Shown here one piece after another: positions 1 through 10,945 of a stretch of DNA of 64,000 nucleotides. The translations under genes were made by a program, and so were the position numbers. Under the pieces are notes generated by a model. That model saw only the letters and a list, made by a program, of their open reading frames with translations. It was not told the origin of the DNA and did not search any database. The DNA is taken from NCBI RefSeq assembly GCF_000226115.1, contig NC_016458.1:9405501-9469500 (forward strand), in the 5' to 3' direction. Numbering within the stretch: the first letter of the stretch is position 1; each line of letters opens with the position of its first letter. The stretch comes from Thermothielavioides terrestris NRRL 8126. Lineage: Eukaryota > Ascomycota > Sordariomycetes > Sordariales > Chaetomiaceae.

Positions 1-162
1 GTCCTCTCTGTATAGCGCGAAGGATTGATTTTGATCCGGCCTTGTCATCACTTCCCGCACTTCAGGGCAGCCAGGCTTCCTCTCAACTGGATTCCGACGC
101 GTTGACGGCTCACCCTTCAAATTCAAGCAACTTGATTCATTTACGACACTTCAAACTCCTAA
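1..162. other. Upstream flank of the Fta1-like gene
   Basis: Short leading stretch before the first gene. I see no coding frame or RNA gene; it is presumably the 5' untranslated/promoter region of the gene starting at 163. Confidence 0.5.
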
Positions 163-1515
163 ATGCCTCCCAGGCGGCGCCAAAGTCCCCCGCCCGACCA
201 AGATCATCAGGAGCCACCATCACCCGGCAACAACAGCGACACCACCCAGTCCCTCGAAGAAGAAGAAGAAGAGCATGACGACGACGACGCGATCCAAGTC
301 CCCTTCTACAACACGACCTTCTCTGCCCACCGCGTCTCGCCCCTCCACCTCGGCGCCGAGCCGCTGACCGCCCCGCGCCTACGCCTGCTCGCGCAGCGCC
401 TGCGAGACCGCCTGGTCGGCGACGTCGTGCGCGGCGTCGAGGTCGGCAGCGTGGAGGTCGACGGGCGCGCGGGCGCGCTCGAGAGCGTCGAAATGCGCTG
501 GGTCGGCGTCGCGGATGTGTTGGGTGTTTCCCGGGAGCAGCTGGAGGAGGAAGCGGAGGAGGGAACGGCGGAGAAGGTGACGCTGCGCCCGGGCAGCAAG
601 GCGCTGCACGTCGCCTTGCGGTACGAGATGGCGTCGTGCACCGCGCTGTTGCTGCCGCCGCTCGAGGAGCCCCGCCGGCGCGGGGTGGATGCTGCGGCCG
701 CGGCGTTCTCGGTCGGGGCGGCAGCACTGCAGCAGCAACAGCAGCAGTCGGTCGACGCGTCGTCGTCGTCGCGATTTCTCGCGCTCCCGCTCCTCCTCCT
801 CCGCATGCCGGCCCCGCTGAAGACCGTCGTCAGCGACTTCCTCGCCACCACCTTCGACTGCCGCGTCAGCCCCATGCGGCTCGGCACCCGGAGCTTGGTC
901 CACAGCTGGGAGGCCTGGATCCGGTCCGCCGGCCTCCCGTCTCGCGGCCCGCTGGCCAAAGACGTGGTGCTCACTCTGGGGTTTTACGTCCCACCGCCCA
1001 ACAGGCTGAGTGCCGCTCCGGAGCAGCGTTCTGGCGAGGACGAGGGTGCTGAGGCCGACCAGCCGCTGGGCCTCAGGTCCATCGACGTCATCATCCCGGC
1101 CGCCGAACTGCGCAAATTCGTCGCCGCCGGCAAGCGCCTGCCACAACCCCAGGACAAGCAACCGGCGTCGACCACGCCCGGCTGGGAACACGACGACAAA
1201 CAGCGACGGAGGCTGGCCGGGCGTCTGTACGAAGAGGGCTGGGAGTGGCGGGCGGCCCCGGACGCGGCGGCGCGCCAGCCGTTCACCGAGGCGCTGGCCT
1301 GCTACCTGCAGGAACACCTGGCGCTGAACCTGTTCCACCCGGGCGTGAGGGTCACCAAGGTTGCCTGCGCGGGATTTGTCATGTCGGAAACGCGGCTGAA
1401 GGTGTTTGCGCCCGGGGGCTCGGCGGACGGAGCCGAAGTAGGCTGGCGGCGCGCGGTGCTCGAGTTGCTCGCCGCGCTGGTCGACAAGGCGCAGGTTCAG
1501 ATGATCGCGGCGTGA
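163..1515 (+). CDS. Fta1/CENP-L-like kinetochore subunit
   Basis: Single-exon frame of 450 codons. Residues 1-45 are basic/proline-rich followed by an acidic run of Glu and Asp (about 32-43). The segment PFYNTTFSAHRVSPLHLG at about 47-64 is the opening motif I associate with the fungal Sim4-complex subunit Fta1 (CENP-L family), which sits in the inner kinetochore and binds the CENP-A nucleosome network. The rest is a mixed alpha/beta body with alternating hydrophobic segments up to the C-terminus, consistent with the full-length family fold. A low-complexity Gln run (about 188-193) lies in the middle. The ATG at 163 is preceded by A at -3 and no better upstream start is visible. The family call rests on motif memory, not on a search. 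Confidence 0.65.
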   Translation: MPPRRRQSPPPDQDHQEPPSPGNNSDTTQSLEEEEEEHDDDDAIQVPFYNTTFSAHRVSPLHLGAEPLTAPRLRLLAQRLRDRLVGDVVRGVEVGSVEVDGRAGALESVEMRWVGVADVLGVSREQLEEEAEEGTAEKVTLRPGSKALHVALRYEMASCTALLLPPLEEPRRRGVDAAAAAFSVGAAALQQQQQQSVDASSSSRFLALPLLLLRMPAPLKTVVSDFLATTFDCRVSPMRLGTRSLVHSWEAWIRSAGLPSRGPLAKDVVLTLGFYVPPPNRLSAAPEQRSGEDEGAEADQPLGLRSIDVIIPAAELRKFVAAGKRLPQPQDKQPASTTPGWEHDDKQRRRLAGRLYEEGWEWRAAPDAAARQPFTEALACYLQEHLALNLFHPGVRVTKVACAGFVMSETRLKVFAPGGSADGAEVGWRRAVLELLAALVDKAQVQMIAA

Positions 1516-2044
1516 GCGTGTTGGGACGGAGTGGTTGGGGGTGCGGTGCCATGTCTCTGGGCGCAGGAGCCGGTATTCTGGCCCACATATGACAAGTAGG
1601 GTTTGAACAGGGTTGCTAGTTTGTGGCTGGTGGACAATTGCTGGACGGTTTACTCTGGTTGTCCAAGCAAGCAGTTCTAGTCTCACCTGGGCGGTGAACA
1701 AATGCACCAGTACAGGCCGAGTCACAAAGTCCTTAAAGAAAAGCAAGTTCCCCTGTCTAGACCCTCGGATTCGGGTAACATGGCGTCTGTTGCGCCTAAC
1801 AAGGCGGCATTGTGTGTTGAGTTTGGGGAGGAAGGGGGCTACCTCTTTGCCCTGTCTCTCGATGTTCAAAGAACGGACATTTAGAACACTCATCCCAAGA
1901 ACACTGAAACTGTCCTTTCATGCGACACACCCGTATATATCTACTCGCAACTCCAGAATCCCATGATGTCTCCTCAGACTCCGGTCAACAGCCCTTCTCA
2001 CACTCCCCGACATTTCCACAGCCACGAACCACACCAATCTCAAG
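1516..2044. other. Intergenic stretch
   Basis: About 530 bp between the Fta1-like gene and the first RING gene, both on the plus strand. It holds the 3' end of the former and the promoter of the latter. A TATA-like CGTATATATC lies at 1930-1939, about 105 bp before the RING start codon. I see no gene. Confidence 0.5.
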
Positions 2045-2707
2045 ATGTCTCCCCAGGCTAACCCCGAAGCGAACGACCGCATCCCGGCAACGGAGAACTA
2101 CGCTCCCCGGATCGAGGAGTGGGTCAAAGCCCACCCGGACGCCCCTCTCCAGCTGACCTGCACCATCTGCCAGGTCTCGGACCTGCTCGTGTGGGGCGTC
2201 CACGACGAGATCCTCGCCGAGTTCGAGCCGAGAGCAGACGATGAGGAGACGGGCGCGCCGGAGCCGGCGAAGCGGCTGCGCTGCGGCCACGTGTTCGGCA
2301 TGCGGTGCTACGCCCGCTGGGTCCGCGGCGAGCTGTTCGCCCGCCCGGACGACGAGGTCGGCCCGCGCTGCCCGGCCTGCCGCGAGACCATCTTCGCCAC
2401 GCCAGAGGAGGTCAGCCAGAAGCGGGCCGAGCTGAACGAGATTCATGTTGCGTACCAGCATCTGCCGGAGGAACTTCAGGATGCGGTGTTGGTGGAGCAG
2501 GTGCTGAATGAAGTGGACATCTTGGAGGCGGCACTCCAGGAAATGGAAGCGTTGGAGGCGGCAGCGCAGGATGCAGAACTGCAGGACGCGTTGTTGGGGG
2601 ATGTGGAGGGCGCGGCGCAGTCGGGGGAAGACGCGGATGATGAGATGGTGACGGACAACGAGGAGGAGGAGGAGGAGGAGGAGGAGGAGGAGGAGGAGGA
2701 GGACTGA
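2045..2707 (+). CDS. RING-type zinc finger protein with poly-Glu tail
   Basis: Single-exon 220-aa protein, probably a ubiquitin E3 ligase. The zinc-binding module spans about residues 39-118: CTIC, a roughly 40-residue loop, then CGHVFGMRC and CPAC. It follows RING spacing except that a glycine stands where the fifth ligand (His or Cys) normally sits in CGHxxHxxC. Residues 130-190 are helical and acidic, and the C-terminus is an uninterrupted Glu run encoded by GAG repeats (2661-2703). The next gene on the same strand (3407-3979) has the same finger with the same glycine, suggesting a tandem duplication. Substrate unknown. Confidence 0.75.
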   Translation: MSPQANPEANDRIPATENYAPRIEEWVKAHPDAPLQLTCTICQVSDLLVWGVHDEILAEFEPRADDEETGAPEPAKRLRCGHVFGMRCYARWVRGELFARPDDEVGPRCPACRETIFATPEEVSQKRAELNEIHVAYQHLPEELQDAVLVEQVLNEVDILEAALQEMEALEAAAQDAELQDALLGDVEGAAQSGEDADDEMVTDNEEEEEEEEEEEEEED

Positions 2708-2740
2708 GGAGGAGGAGAGGAGGAGGAGGAAGAGGAAGCT
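2660..2740 (+). repeat. GAG trinucleotide repeat (poly-Glu and 3' end)
   Basis: Run of GAG/GAGGAG units encoding the poly-Glu tail of the RING protein and continuing past its TGA stop (2705-2707) as a purine-rich AGG/GAG tract. Repeat-length changes here could shift the stop position. Confidence 0.8.
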
Positions 2741-3406
2741 GAGGCCGAAGTCGGGGCCTCGGCGGCTATGGATTGGTGAGGATGGATTCCTCCTGGCATC
2801 TGCGTGGGAGGATACTTAGACTTGGGGGCCGTTGGTTGGCCATCTCCGTGGGATCGGGTACAGAACCAGAATATGAAAATGCACTACTGTCAATCAAGTT
2901 AATGAGATGATGATGAGAACAGCTCCATTGTAACTCTGACTGAAGATGTGATAGAGCAGGCTGAAGATTCTGTTGACTAATTGGCATCATCGAGACAGCC
3001 AAGCCGCACCGAGGTGATGTGACAGCCATCTCGATCCCGCCGTAAGCTCCAAAACTCACACAGCGAGATCATCTGTAAGCTACCGGAATGGCAAGGCTTC
3101 GGAAGTAATCTTCAGTTGCTGCCGTTACAGGCATCGAGCGACCCTACCATTCATTGTTACTGTCCGTCCGTTGAATAATTGTGGCAACAGTCGTCTTGTT
3201 CCCAGTTTCTGTCGTTGTCCGGACTCGAGGCTCCCAAAACCAGAAACAAAGGCATTGTTGCTCCCAGCAGATAAAAGATTTCCTTCCCTACCTTCCTTTG
3301 CATTCATTTGTGAGAAGAGCCGAGGACATGTTCTCGCTTGCAGGACCACATGGGCATTGGCATCAGTAGTCTCCCTCAGCGTCTTCCGTCTTCCGGCAGA
3401 ATCAGG
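2708..3406. other. Intergenic stretch
   Basis: About 700 bp between the two RING genes. After the purine tract I see no convincing gene. The frame of the downstream gene is open upstream to an ATG at 3338, but I prefer the ATG at 3407. Confidence 0.45.
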
Positions 3407-3979
3407 ATGTCGAAGCGATGGGGCTACTACGGAGGGCCCAAGGACGGCAAGCAGCTCCAAGATCTCGACGAGCTGTCGCTCCAGTTGGCCCTGGAGCTGT
3501 CTTTGGCGGAGGATGGACCCGCCAAGGAGACCGAGACAGATCAGAAGCTAGAAAAAGCTGTCCTCGACTTCCAGGCCTCCATCGCCGAATCGAACAAAAC
3601 TCGGCCGATTGCTGCATCGTTCGACGGGACGGTTGAGGCTGCAGGCGACGTAACACCGGTATCTGGCACAACAAGAGACTCAGCACGCGGGAGCCCTACG
3701 CAGACACAACGGGCTTTGCCCCGACTGCGGAAGCAAAAGCGCGTTGAAAGACATGAAGACCCGAGTCCTGCCGACGACTGGTGCTTCGCTTGTGGGGGCG
3801 AGCTGGTGGCCCCGGGTTTGCATAATGACGGCGTCCGCGCTGAAACCTCTCTTGTTCTTGGATGCGGCCACATAGTTGGAAGCGAATGTCTCACATGGTG
3901 GGTTGCCGAGGCGAGGGCTCGTGGCGCTCGTCCAGAATGTCCTCGCTGCCGAGAAGAAATTGTTGACGGGACGCTTTGA
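3407..3979 (+). CDS. RING-type zinc finger protein with UIM-like helix
   Basis: Single-exon 190-aa protein starting MSKRWGYYGG; an in-frame ATG at 3338 would add 23 residues. Residues about 20-36 (LDELSLQLALELSLAED) fit a ubiquitin-interacting motif: acidic lead, then Ala-x3-Ser in an amphipathic helix. The C-terminal third carries CFAC, then CGHIVGSEC, then CPRC, a RING-like finger in which a glycine again replaces the fifth zinc ligand. A UIM plus RING layout suggests an E3 ligase that binds ubiquitin or a ubiquitylated partner. The finger resembles that of the gene at 2045-2707, so the two may be diverged tandem copies. Role inferred only from the domains. Confidence 0.7.
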   Translation: MSKRWGYYGGPKDGKQLQDLDELSLQLALELSLAEDGPAKETETDQKLEKAVLDFQASIAESNKTRPIAASFDGTVEAAGDVTPVSGTTRDSARGSPTQTQRALPRLRKQKRVERHEDPSPADDWCFACGGELVAPGLHNDGVRAETSLVLGCGHIVGSECLTWWVAEARARGARPECPRCREEIVDGTL

Positions 3980-4748
3980 TCCTTCAGTTCCGTCGAGAAC
4001 TAACTTGATAGGAGTCTAGAACCACAGCTTCAAACCCGAGACCCAAAGTAGGCGGCGGTCACGTTGTAGTTCCCAATTTCGGAGCTATTAGACTGATCTG
4101 AAGCAATGTTCGACAATCAAACTCAATGTATCTCTCCCAAACCGCTCGTGAACGCGTTCAAGTAGTGAATGCACTGCAGGATAGCTACTAATCACAATCG
4201 TCAGCTAATGCCAGCCAGGCTGGTGGGTAGCAGCGACCTGCCGAGCCCAGTCGGGAGTCAGTACCCGTCTAGTGCTGGTGGTGCAGTGGAGCGGATCCGG
4301 AAAGGGAACAAAAGGAGAGGAGGGGTTTGTGGATAAACCGTTTGCTGGACAGGCGGTCATGTTTGAACACTGGACCGTGTCTAGTTACCGACCACTAGGA
4401 CCACTAGGAGAATAGTAATCACGTTGCTCTGACTGTAAGGATGAACCGGCTCAGTCTTCGAAATCTACTAAGCCGAACCAAGTATACGCTACTGTCCTGC
4501 GATGCTTGATCCCAGCCGGCCGGTGCGCCGCGATTAACTTAGTCCAGCATCTAGTGCCGCCAAGACCGAGTTAGGGCGACGGCGGACAGCGGCAGTTGTG
4601 TGATGGTTGTTCCCGGAGGGGCTACGCTGCATAGGTGTTAGTACTTAGTTCAGGGGGGGACACCAACTCATCGCCTGTCCGTTCCAAGACAGCGACTTGT
4701 TCTCGATGCGACGTGCCTAGCAGAAGCACAGACTCCAACCTTCGCACA
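3980..4748. other. Intergenic stretch, promoter side of P450 gene
   Basis: About 770 bp with no supported gene. It contains a short direct repeat (GACCACTAG-type, about 4389-4408) and otherwise looks like ordinary upstream DNA of the P450 gene starting at 4749. Confidence 0.45.
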
Positions 4749-6648
4749 ATGCTCGGTGCCGTGGCTCTCAGTCTCGCACTCGCCGCAGTGCTCTCCTACC
4801 TGGTGCTGGAGCTCCCCCGGGTAAGCATCTCCGCCGCGCAGGTGGAGACACCACCCCCCTTCACAGCGCGCACTGGCTGACCCCTGAGCTACCAGCTGCG
4901 TCAAACCTGGCGGCTGTGGTCGCACCGCTCGCAGCTGCCGCCGGGGCCCAAGACAATCAAGACGGGCATCCGCAAGCCGTGGCTGTGGTTCCGCGAGCTC
5001 AACCAGCAGTATGGCGACGTGGTGTACCTGCAGATGGGCCCCACGCCGACCATCATCCTCGGGTCCGCCCAGGCGGCCTGGGACCTGCTCGAGAAGCGCG
5101 GCGCCATCTACTCGTCGCGGCCGCGCTTCATCATGGGCGGCGAGCTGCTGTCGAACGGCATGCGCGGCCTGATGGCGCCCTACTCGGCCTTCTGGCGCCG
5201 CTGGCGCAAGCTGCTGCACAGCGGCTTCATGCAGCGCCAGAGCGAGGCCTACCGCCCCATCCAGAGCCTCGAGTCCAAGGTGCTCATGCACGAGCTGCTC
5301 ACCGACCCCGCCCGCTTCCGCACCCACCTGGCCCGCTACGCCGCCTCGGTCATCGTGACCGTCACGTACGGGCGCCGGGTCGAGGACGTGGACACCGACG
5401 CCGTGGTGCGCATGAACGACGAGGCCATGGACCGGCTGACCTCGGTCAAGTGGGTGAAAAATCAAATTCCGGCGTCTTCATGCTCTGCCGTTTGCTAACG
5501 GGCCGATCCCCAGCATCCCCGGCAAGTACGCCGTCGAGCGGTACCCGGCGCTCAAGTACGTGCCCAGCATCTTCGCGCCGTGGAAGGCGCAGGTGCTCGA
5601 GCAGCGCAAGAAGGACATCCAGATGTACACGGGGCTCATGGACGACGTCCGGAAGCGCCTGGCCGCCGGCAAGCTGCCGGACTGCTTCGCCAAGCACCTG
5701 CTGGACGAGCAGCACAACCTGGGCATGTCCGACCTCGAGGTTGCCTACACCGCCGGGACGCCGTTTGGCGCGGGCGTGGAAACGGTGCGATCCAGAACCC
5801 AAAAGAAGGATTTACCTCCTCTGAGCGTGACGGACTGACAGCGCGCAGTCGGCCGGCTCGCTCGCCAGCTTCTTGCTCGCGTGCGTCAAGTTCGGCGACA
5901 GCTTCATTCCCAAGGCGCAGGCCGAGCTCGACCGGGTGGTGGGGCCCGACAGGCTGCCGACGTTTGACGACCTGCCGTCGCTCGAGTACGTGCGGGCCGT
6001 CGTCTCCGAGACGCTCCGGTGGCGGCCGGTGGCCGTCCTGGGCGGCACGCCGCATGCCACGACCGCCGACGACGTGTATAAGGGCATGTTCATCCCGAAG
6101 GGCAGCACCGTCATCGCGCCGCTGTGGAGCAGTACGTGCAGAAAATGCCGCCCTTTTTGTTATGTTCGTCCTGGACGCAGACATTGATGGCTCACCTTTG
6201 TTCCAGTCCATCTCAACGAGGCCGACTTCCCCGAGCCGCACGAGTTCCGGCCGGAGCGCTTCATCGGGGAGCGCAAGTACCCCGGCACCCTGGGCCACAG
6301 CGCCTTTGGCTGGGGCCGCCGCATCTGCCCCGGCATGCATCTCGGGTCGGCCTCGGTGGCCATCAACGTCGCCCGGATCCTTTGGGCTTTCGACGTGAGG
6401 CCGGCGCTGGACGAGAAGGGGAACAAGATCGATGTCGACATGTAAGTTTGGACATTCCAGGCTGGAGCGGAGAGATGCTTACAGCGGCCTCCAGCTTCGC
6501 GTTCTCCGACGGCTTCAACTCGAGCCCTCTGCCGTTCGCATGCTCCATCACCCCACGCTCGAAGCGGCATGCGAGCGTGGTCGAGCGCGAGTACAGGGAC
6601 GCCAACCGGGAATTGCAGCAGTACACCGCCGCGACCAAGCTGTCATGA
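4749..6648 (+). CDS. Cytochrome P450 monooxygenase (six exons)
   Basis: Exons read as 4749-4820, 4896-5449, 5514-5784, 5849-6131, 6207-6441 and 6495-6648. All five introns are GT-AG and the spliced length is an exact multiple of three, giving 522 aa. Residues 1-24 are a hydrophobic ER anchor. The I-helix has AGVETS, the K-helix has ETLR (ExxR), followed by EFRPERF and the heme loop FGWGRRICPG with Cys434 as iron ligand, all in canonical order. It is a microsomal class II P450 that would take electrons from a reductase. The ending and spacing resemble fungal P450s of secondary metabolism or xenobiotic hydroxylation; the substrate cannot be read from sequence. It faces a second P450 gene tail to tail about 300 bp away. 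Confidence 0.93.
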
Positions 6649-6949
6649 CGTATACAGAGGCACGCTCGCGAGCAAGACGTGAGACTCCGTGGGGCTGGGT
6701 ATCCTCCGAGGAATCCTTGTAGCTGTCGCCTCTCAGGATAATCGGACGTCGAATACGGCTGAGGCCAGCGTATCTAGCTAGCGAGGGTATGTATCAAACA
6801 TGGCTGATTCAGCTTAGAATAGAATATGTCTTACGAGCTTAACGATTGTCTTTGGGGCCATTGTTCGACAGTAAGGAGGCAACAAACGGAAACCCCTGCA
6901 GCAATCTTATGCCCTAGATCCTGGAAAATTAATCCATCAAGTTCAACAA
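6649..6949. other. Short spacer between convergent P450 genes
   Basis: About 300 bp holding the 3' ends of both P450 transcripts. No gene is visible. Confidence 0.5.
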
Positions 6950-8833
6950 TCACAGCACCCGTACCTTTGCAAACGGAAAATCAGGCTCCCGGAACACCTT
7001 CTCGTGGGCCGACATCCCCCTGAGATCCTCTGGCAGCGGCAGGAACTCGAAGCTCAGAATCAGGAGCACGACCATGATCCTGAGCTCCATAACGGCAAGC
7101 TTGCGTCCTGTCGACGGGGACAGTCACGGTCAGCGAGAGCCTCACGCAGGGGCAGCAGGATCCAGCATTCCAGCATCGAGAGGGGTCCCGGAGGAACTTA
7201 CCGAAGCAGCCGCGGTATCCGCCGCCAAACGTCAGCGACGGAACGGCGTAGGCATTGAACACCTCCTTGCCCGTCTGCTCGTCCCGGACGAGCCAGCGGC
7301 GCGGCTGGAACGTGCCGAGGTCGCGGCCGGGCGCGCCCTGCAGGCCGTCGCCGAGCTTCTCGGCCGAGGCGCGCGACGTGTCGCTGCGGAGGGCCTCGTC
7401 GACGGGCGGCGGCGCGCGGTCGACGCAGTAGATGAGCAGGAGCTCGGCGCCCTTGGGCACGGGGCAGCCCAGAACGTGCGTGTCGACGAGCGCCTGGCGC
7501 AGGCTGCAGGTGGCCGTGCACGAGAGCCGGAAGGTCTCCTCGCACGCGGCGTCCAGGTAGGGCACGTCGGCTTGAACAATCTCCGCGGCCGAGGGCGGCG
7601 CGGGCCCGGGAAAGGCGGCCCGGAGCACGGCGCGCAGCTCGTCCTGCACGGCGGGGTAGAGCTCCATGATGCGGAGGAACCAGCAGAGCGTGTTGGCGGT
7701 CGAGTCGTGGCCCTGGCGGGTGGGCTTGTCAGATGGACGGAAAAGGAGGGGGGGAAATTATGGGAGAACACCCAAGGGCAACTCACCGCGACTAGCAGGA
7801 CAAACATCTCGTCCAACATGGTCTGGTCGCGCGTCGGGTCCGACGGGGTCACGCCGGCCTTCTTGGCCTGCAGGATCTGGCGGCGGAGGACGAGGTCCAT
7901 GGCGCACCGGTCGATGGCCTCGTCCTCGAGCCGGCCGACCTCGAGGCTGTGGAACCGGCCAGCGGCCTTCTGCATGGCGCGGCGCATCTCGCCGTTGACG
8001 GTACGGCGGAACTTGCGGTAGCGCGCCGTGTACGTCTGCAGCTTGAGGGCCAGGGGCGGGATGACGCTGCTGTCGGCGCGCGCGATGGCATCGTTTATGT
8101 ACGCAACTTGCTCCTTGATGCAGTGACCGTCGGGCGGGGTCAGGTCGGCGGCCTCCTTGCCGGCCAGCTGGCTCTGCAGGCGTTGGATCGAGTAGCGCGT
8201 GGCGCCGGGGTTGTCGCCCACGACGGTGGTCCAGATGACGTCCAGCGTGGCGTCCTTGAAGTCCTCGTGCACATCGAAGGGCCGGTCGCGATGCACGGTC
8301 GACGCCTTGAGGCGCCACAGCTCGACCAGCTCGCTGGCCGACCTGTGGATGTTCGGGGCGGCCACGCGGCGCAGGAACTCGGTGCTCATGACGTCGGCCC
8401 ACAGGCGCTTCTGGGCCCTGAGCGCCGGCGTCGTGAACTGCGAGATGGTGGCGGTGGGGAACATGGGTTTGAACATTCCGACGAAGGTGGGTGCCCGGTC
8501 GAACTGCTTGTTGCGGCGCACCACGATATCCTCGACCTCGCGCGGGTCGTCGACAACGATCAGCGGCCGGCGGACGCTTGGGAACAGCAGCTGCGCGATA
8601 GGCGTCCCGAGCTTGCGCGTGGTGATGTCGGCGATCGCCCGGGTGACCTCGTTCGTTGCACGGTACACGGGCATCAGGTCGGGAAGGTCGCCGCTGATGC
8701 GCCCCGCCGACGCCGTGTTGTATGGGATGCCCGGGTAGCGCCGCGGGAGGAGCATGCGCCGGCCGAGGATGGCCACGGCCGCAGCCAGGCCCAGCAGCGC
8801 GAGCAGCTTCAGAAGCGACGCCGAGTCCAACAT
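6950..8833 (-). CDS. Cytochrome P450 monooxygenase (three exons)
   Basis: Minus-strand exons 8833-7787, 7712-7202 and 7107-6950. Both introns (74 and 94 nt) are GT-AG and the spliced product is 571 aa. It begins with a membrane anchor (about 5-25) and a proline hinge (RRYPGIPYN). The I-helix AGHDSTANT is formed across the first splice site, ETFR is the ExxR motif, FQPRRW replaces PERF, and FGGGYRGCFG is the heme loop with Cys518 as iron ligand. It is clearly a different family from the facing P450 at 4749-6648. Length is slightly above the usual 500-530 aa. Substrate unknown; the tail-to-tail pair may act in one small pathway, but no backbone synthase is in view. Confidence 0.92.
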
Positions 8834-9656
8834 ACTGGCCACGGCGTTCCTGTTCGAGGTTCCGTTTGGCGCAGCAGATGTGCTTAGATCAGACTCCGCG
8901 GAACGCAGACGTTGGGCTAAAGCTCGTAATTGTAAGTCAGAGGCCAAACGAGCGGCCGGCTGCGCTCTGGGTGTTTGGAGTGGCGGGCCCGAGTCCTGGA
9001 CAGAAAGAGATGTGCCAGCCAGCGCGCGAAGAAAACACCAATCAGCCATTACATGCGCGTTGGGCGCATCCGCCGAATGCTGACGCTGGGCTCATTCAGC
9101 CTATAGCTGATCGCACGATCACTGCAGACCGCTGCTCGTCCGTGTCAAGCACGAATCCTTCATGTCAGCGCAGGGGGGGGGGAGCCAGCCACTGGCCCCC
9201 ACGCCGTGGTCAGCTCGAGAGTAAGATGGTTCCAGGTTCCAGTAAGTTGCTTCCAGTTCCGCCCAGTAGCGCCTTGTGTACCAACTAGGCAGTTGTGTTG
9301 GCTGACGGCATGCTGAACATAAACTTCAGGGGTACGCGACGGCTTAGCAATCATGTCGCCAAGCAAGATTCCATTAATTTGGGACTGAGCAAGTTGCCCA
9401 ACAAGCAGCGAATCGCCCCTGCTAGTTAAAAATCTCCCCTTCCCCCAACTCAATGGAGACTAAGCTACAGCTGCCCGTAAGCAGCTCGGCTGAATTTGAT
9501 CGTGTGGTTGTTCGCTAGACCCGGTTATGGCTTGATCAAGAAAGCACGTAGAAATCAGGATCTGCCAGGCAACGGCAACCCGGCGTGAGCCTCGAGAAAA
9601 GTAGTTGTTTTGAGACTTGCACAATCGGAGACAGATGATATTGTTTGAAAGACGAC
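8834..9656. other. Intergenic stretch upstream of the second P450
   Basis: About 820 bp between the start of the minus-strand P450 and the end of the next minus-strand gene. It contains a G9 run near 9173. No supported gene. Confidence 0.45.
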
Positions 9657-10296
9657 TTATTCTGGAAGCCCATCGTCCTGTTCCTCGGAGCGCGGGGTGC
9701 CCTGGGCCATGAAGAACTTCTTGTTGTCGGATACGGGGACATCGATCAGGCCCGTCTCTGGCTCAGGTGACTGCTGGGCGGGGGCAGGCGTCTTAGCCTC
9801 CGTAACAGGTTCTGCGCGGGCGGCCGGCGCAGTGTTGGGGACCTCCAGCGCGGAGGGTCCTCCCAGGCTTTCGAGCCGATGGCGCTGGTCGCTCTCCCTC
9901 CAATAGCTGGCATAAATTGGGGACCGAGGGCTCTCCTCGTCCATGATGGCGCGGGCGATCGCGGCTTCCCAAGGAAACGGGCGGCCTGCTAACGGGTCAA
10001 AAGCGATTCGCGCGTCGGGTGACCTCAAGCGATGACTTACCAAGGATGCCAAACATATGCTTCCAGGCCATGAGCTCGAAGAACTCGTGGCCCACCTTGT
10101 CAGGAGTAATTCCCTTTTGGAGCATCACCTTGCAGACATCGTTTTGGGCTCGGTGGATCATCCCAGCCACGCCGGCCAAGTCAAGGCCGATGCCTCCCAT
10201 TTCGCGAGGCATGAGCAGCATCTGCTCGACGTGCTCTTTTCGCGCGCGGTGGACCACCTCGGCGGTTCTCTTCTTGTCCGTTTCCGTAACGTCCAT
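9657..10296 (-). CDS. Hypothetical protein, two exons
   Basis: Exon 1 is 10296-10041 and exon 2 begins at 9988 (TAG acceptor) or 9985 (CAG acceptor). Both choices keep the frame because the acceptors form a TAGCAG tandem; the product is about 194-195 aa. The N-terminal 100 residues are helical and basic (a KKRTAEVVHRARKEHVEQM stretch, then an amphipathic segment ending KHMFGIL). The second exon carries RPFPWEAAIARAIMDEE and then a Pro/Ala/Glu-rich, probably disordered tail. No signal peptide or membrane segment is seen and I do not recognise the family. An in-frame upstream ATG at 10326 is a possible alternative start. The gene is divergent from the zinc-knuckle gene at 10946. Confidence 0.6.
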
Positions 10297-10945
10297 GGTT
10301 CTTCCTAAATGCTCAGATATTGGCATTAAGAGACTTGTGTGTGTGGCGCGGAGGTTTTCAAAGCGATCGGTCAAAAAGAGCTGGGTTGAACAAAGCGTGT
10401 GAGTTCCTGATTGGGAAGGTGGGGCACGCCAGCTGGAAGAACTGCCAGACAACCTGAAAAAGCCTGTCAAAACCACAACTGGTATTATTCCGCCTCAGAC
10501 TCAAGGAACTCAAGGAATCGCTTCCAACTCCGAACAAACCACATCGGGGTCGCATCGCAGTGCTAGGCACTTCTAGTTTTGACAACAAGAATGTTTCAGA
10601 ACGCAGTATACCTGGCTCGCAATTCGAGTAACCTGAACGGTTTCAGTGTTTCAAGAATTTGAGTCCTTCTTGTGTTCGTTGAATACGATCAAGTTGCCAG
10701 ACCGTGGCCGAGATTTCCTGGCCAATTAGGAAAGAGGATTGAGGAAGCTGATTCCAATCGCATAAAGTCGGGCACCATGGGTCACTCTCACTCTCTTTCT
10801 CCCTCCCACACACCAGCCATCAGAATCTGCGATCTCAGCCGAGCCCGATTGCAGACCAAAGGTATCACCGCACTTTTGCTCCCGCCGTCTCATTATTCAG
10901 AGTATCTTGAGCTTTACTGACCGACAATACGCATTCAGAAATACG
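10297..10945. other. Divergent intergenic stretch
   Basis: About 650 bp between two divergently transcribed genes. It probably holds both promoters, and a CT-rich tract (about 10785-10812) precedes the plus-strand gene. I see no gene. Confidence 0.45.
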
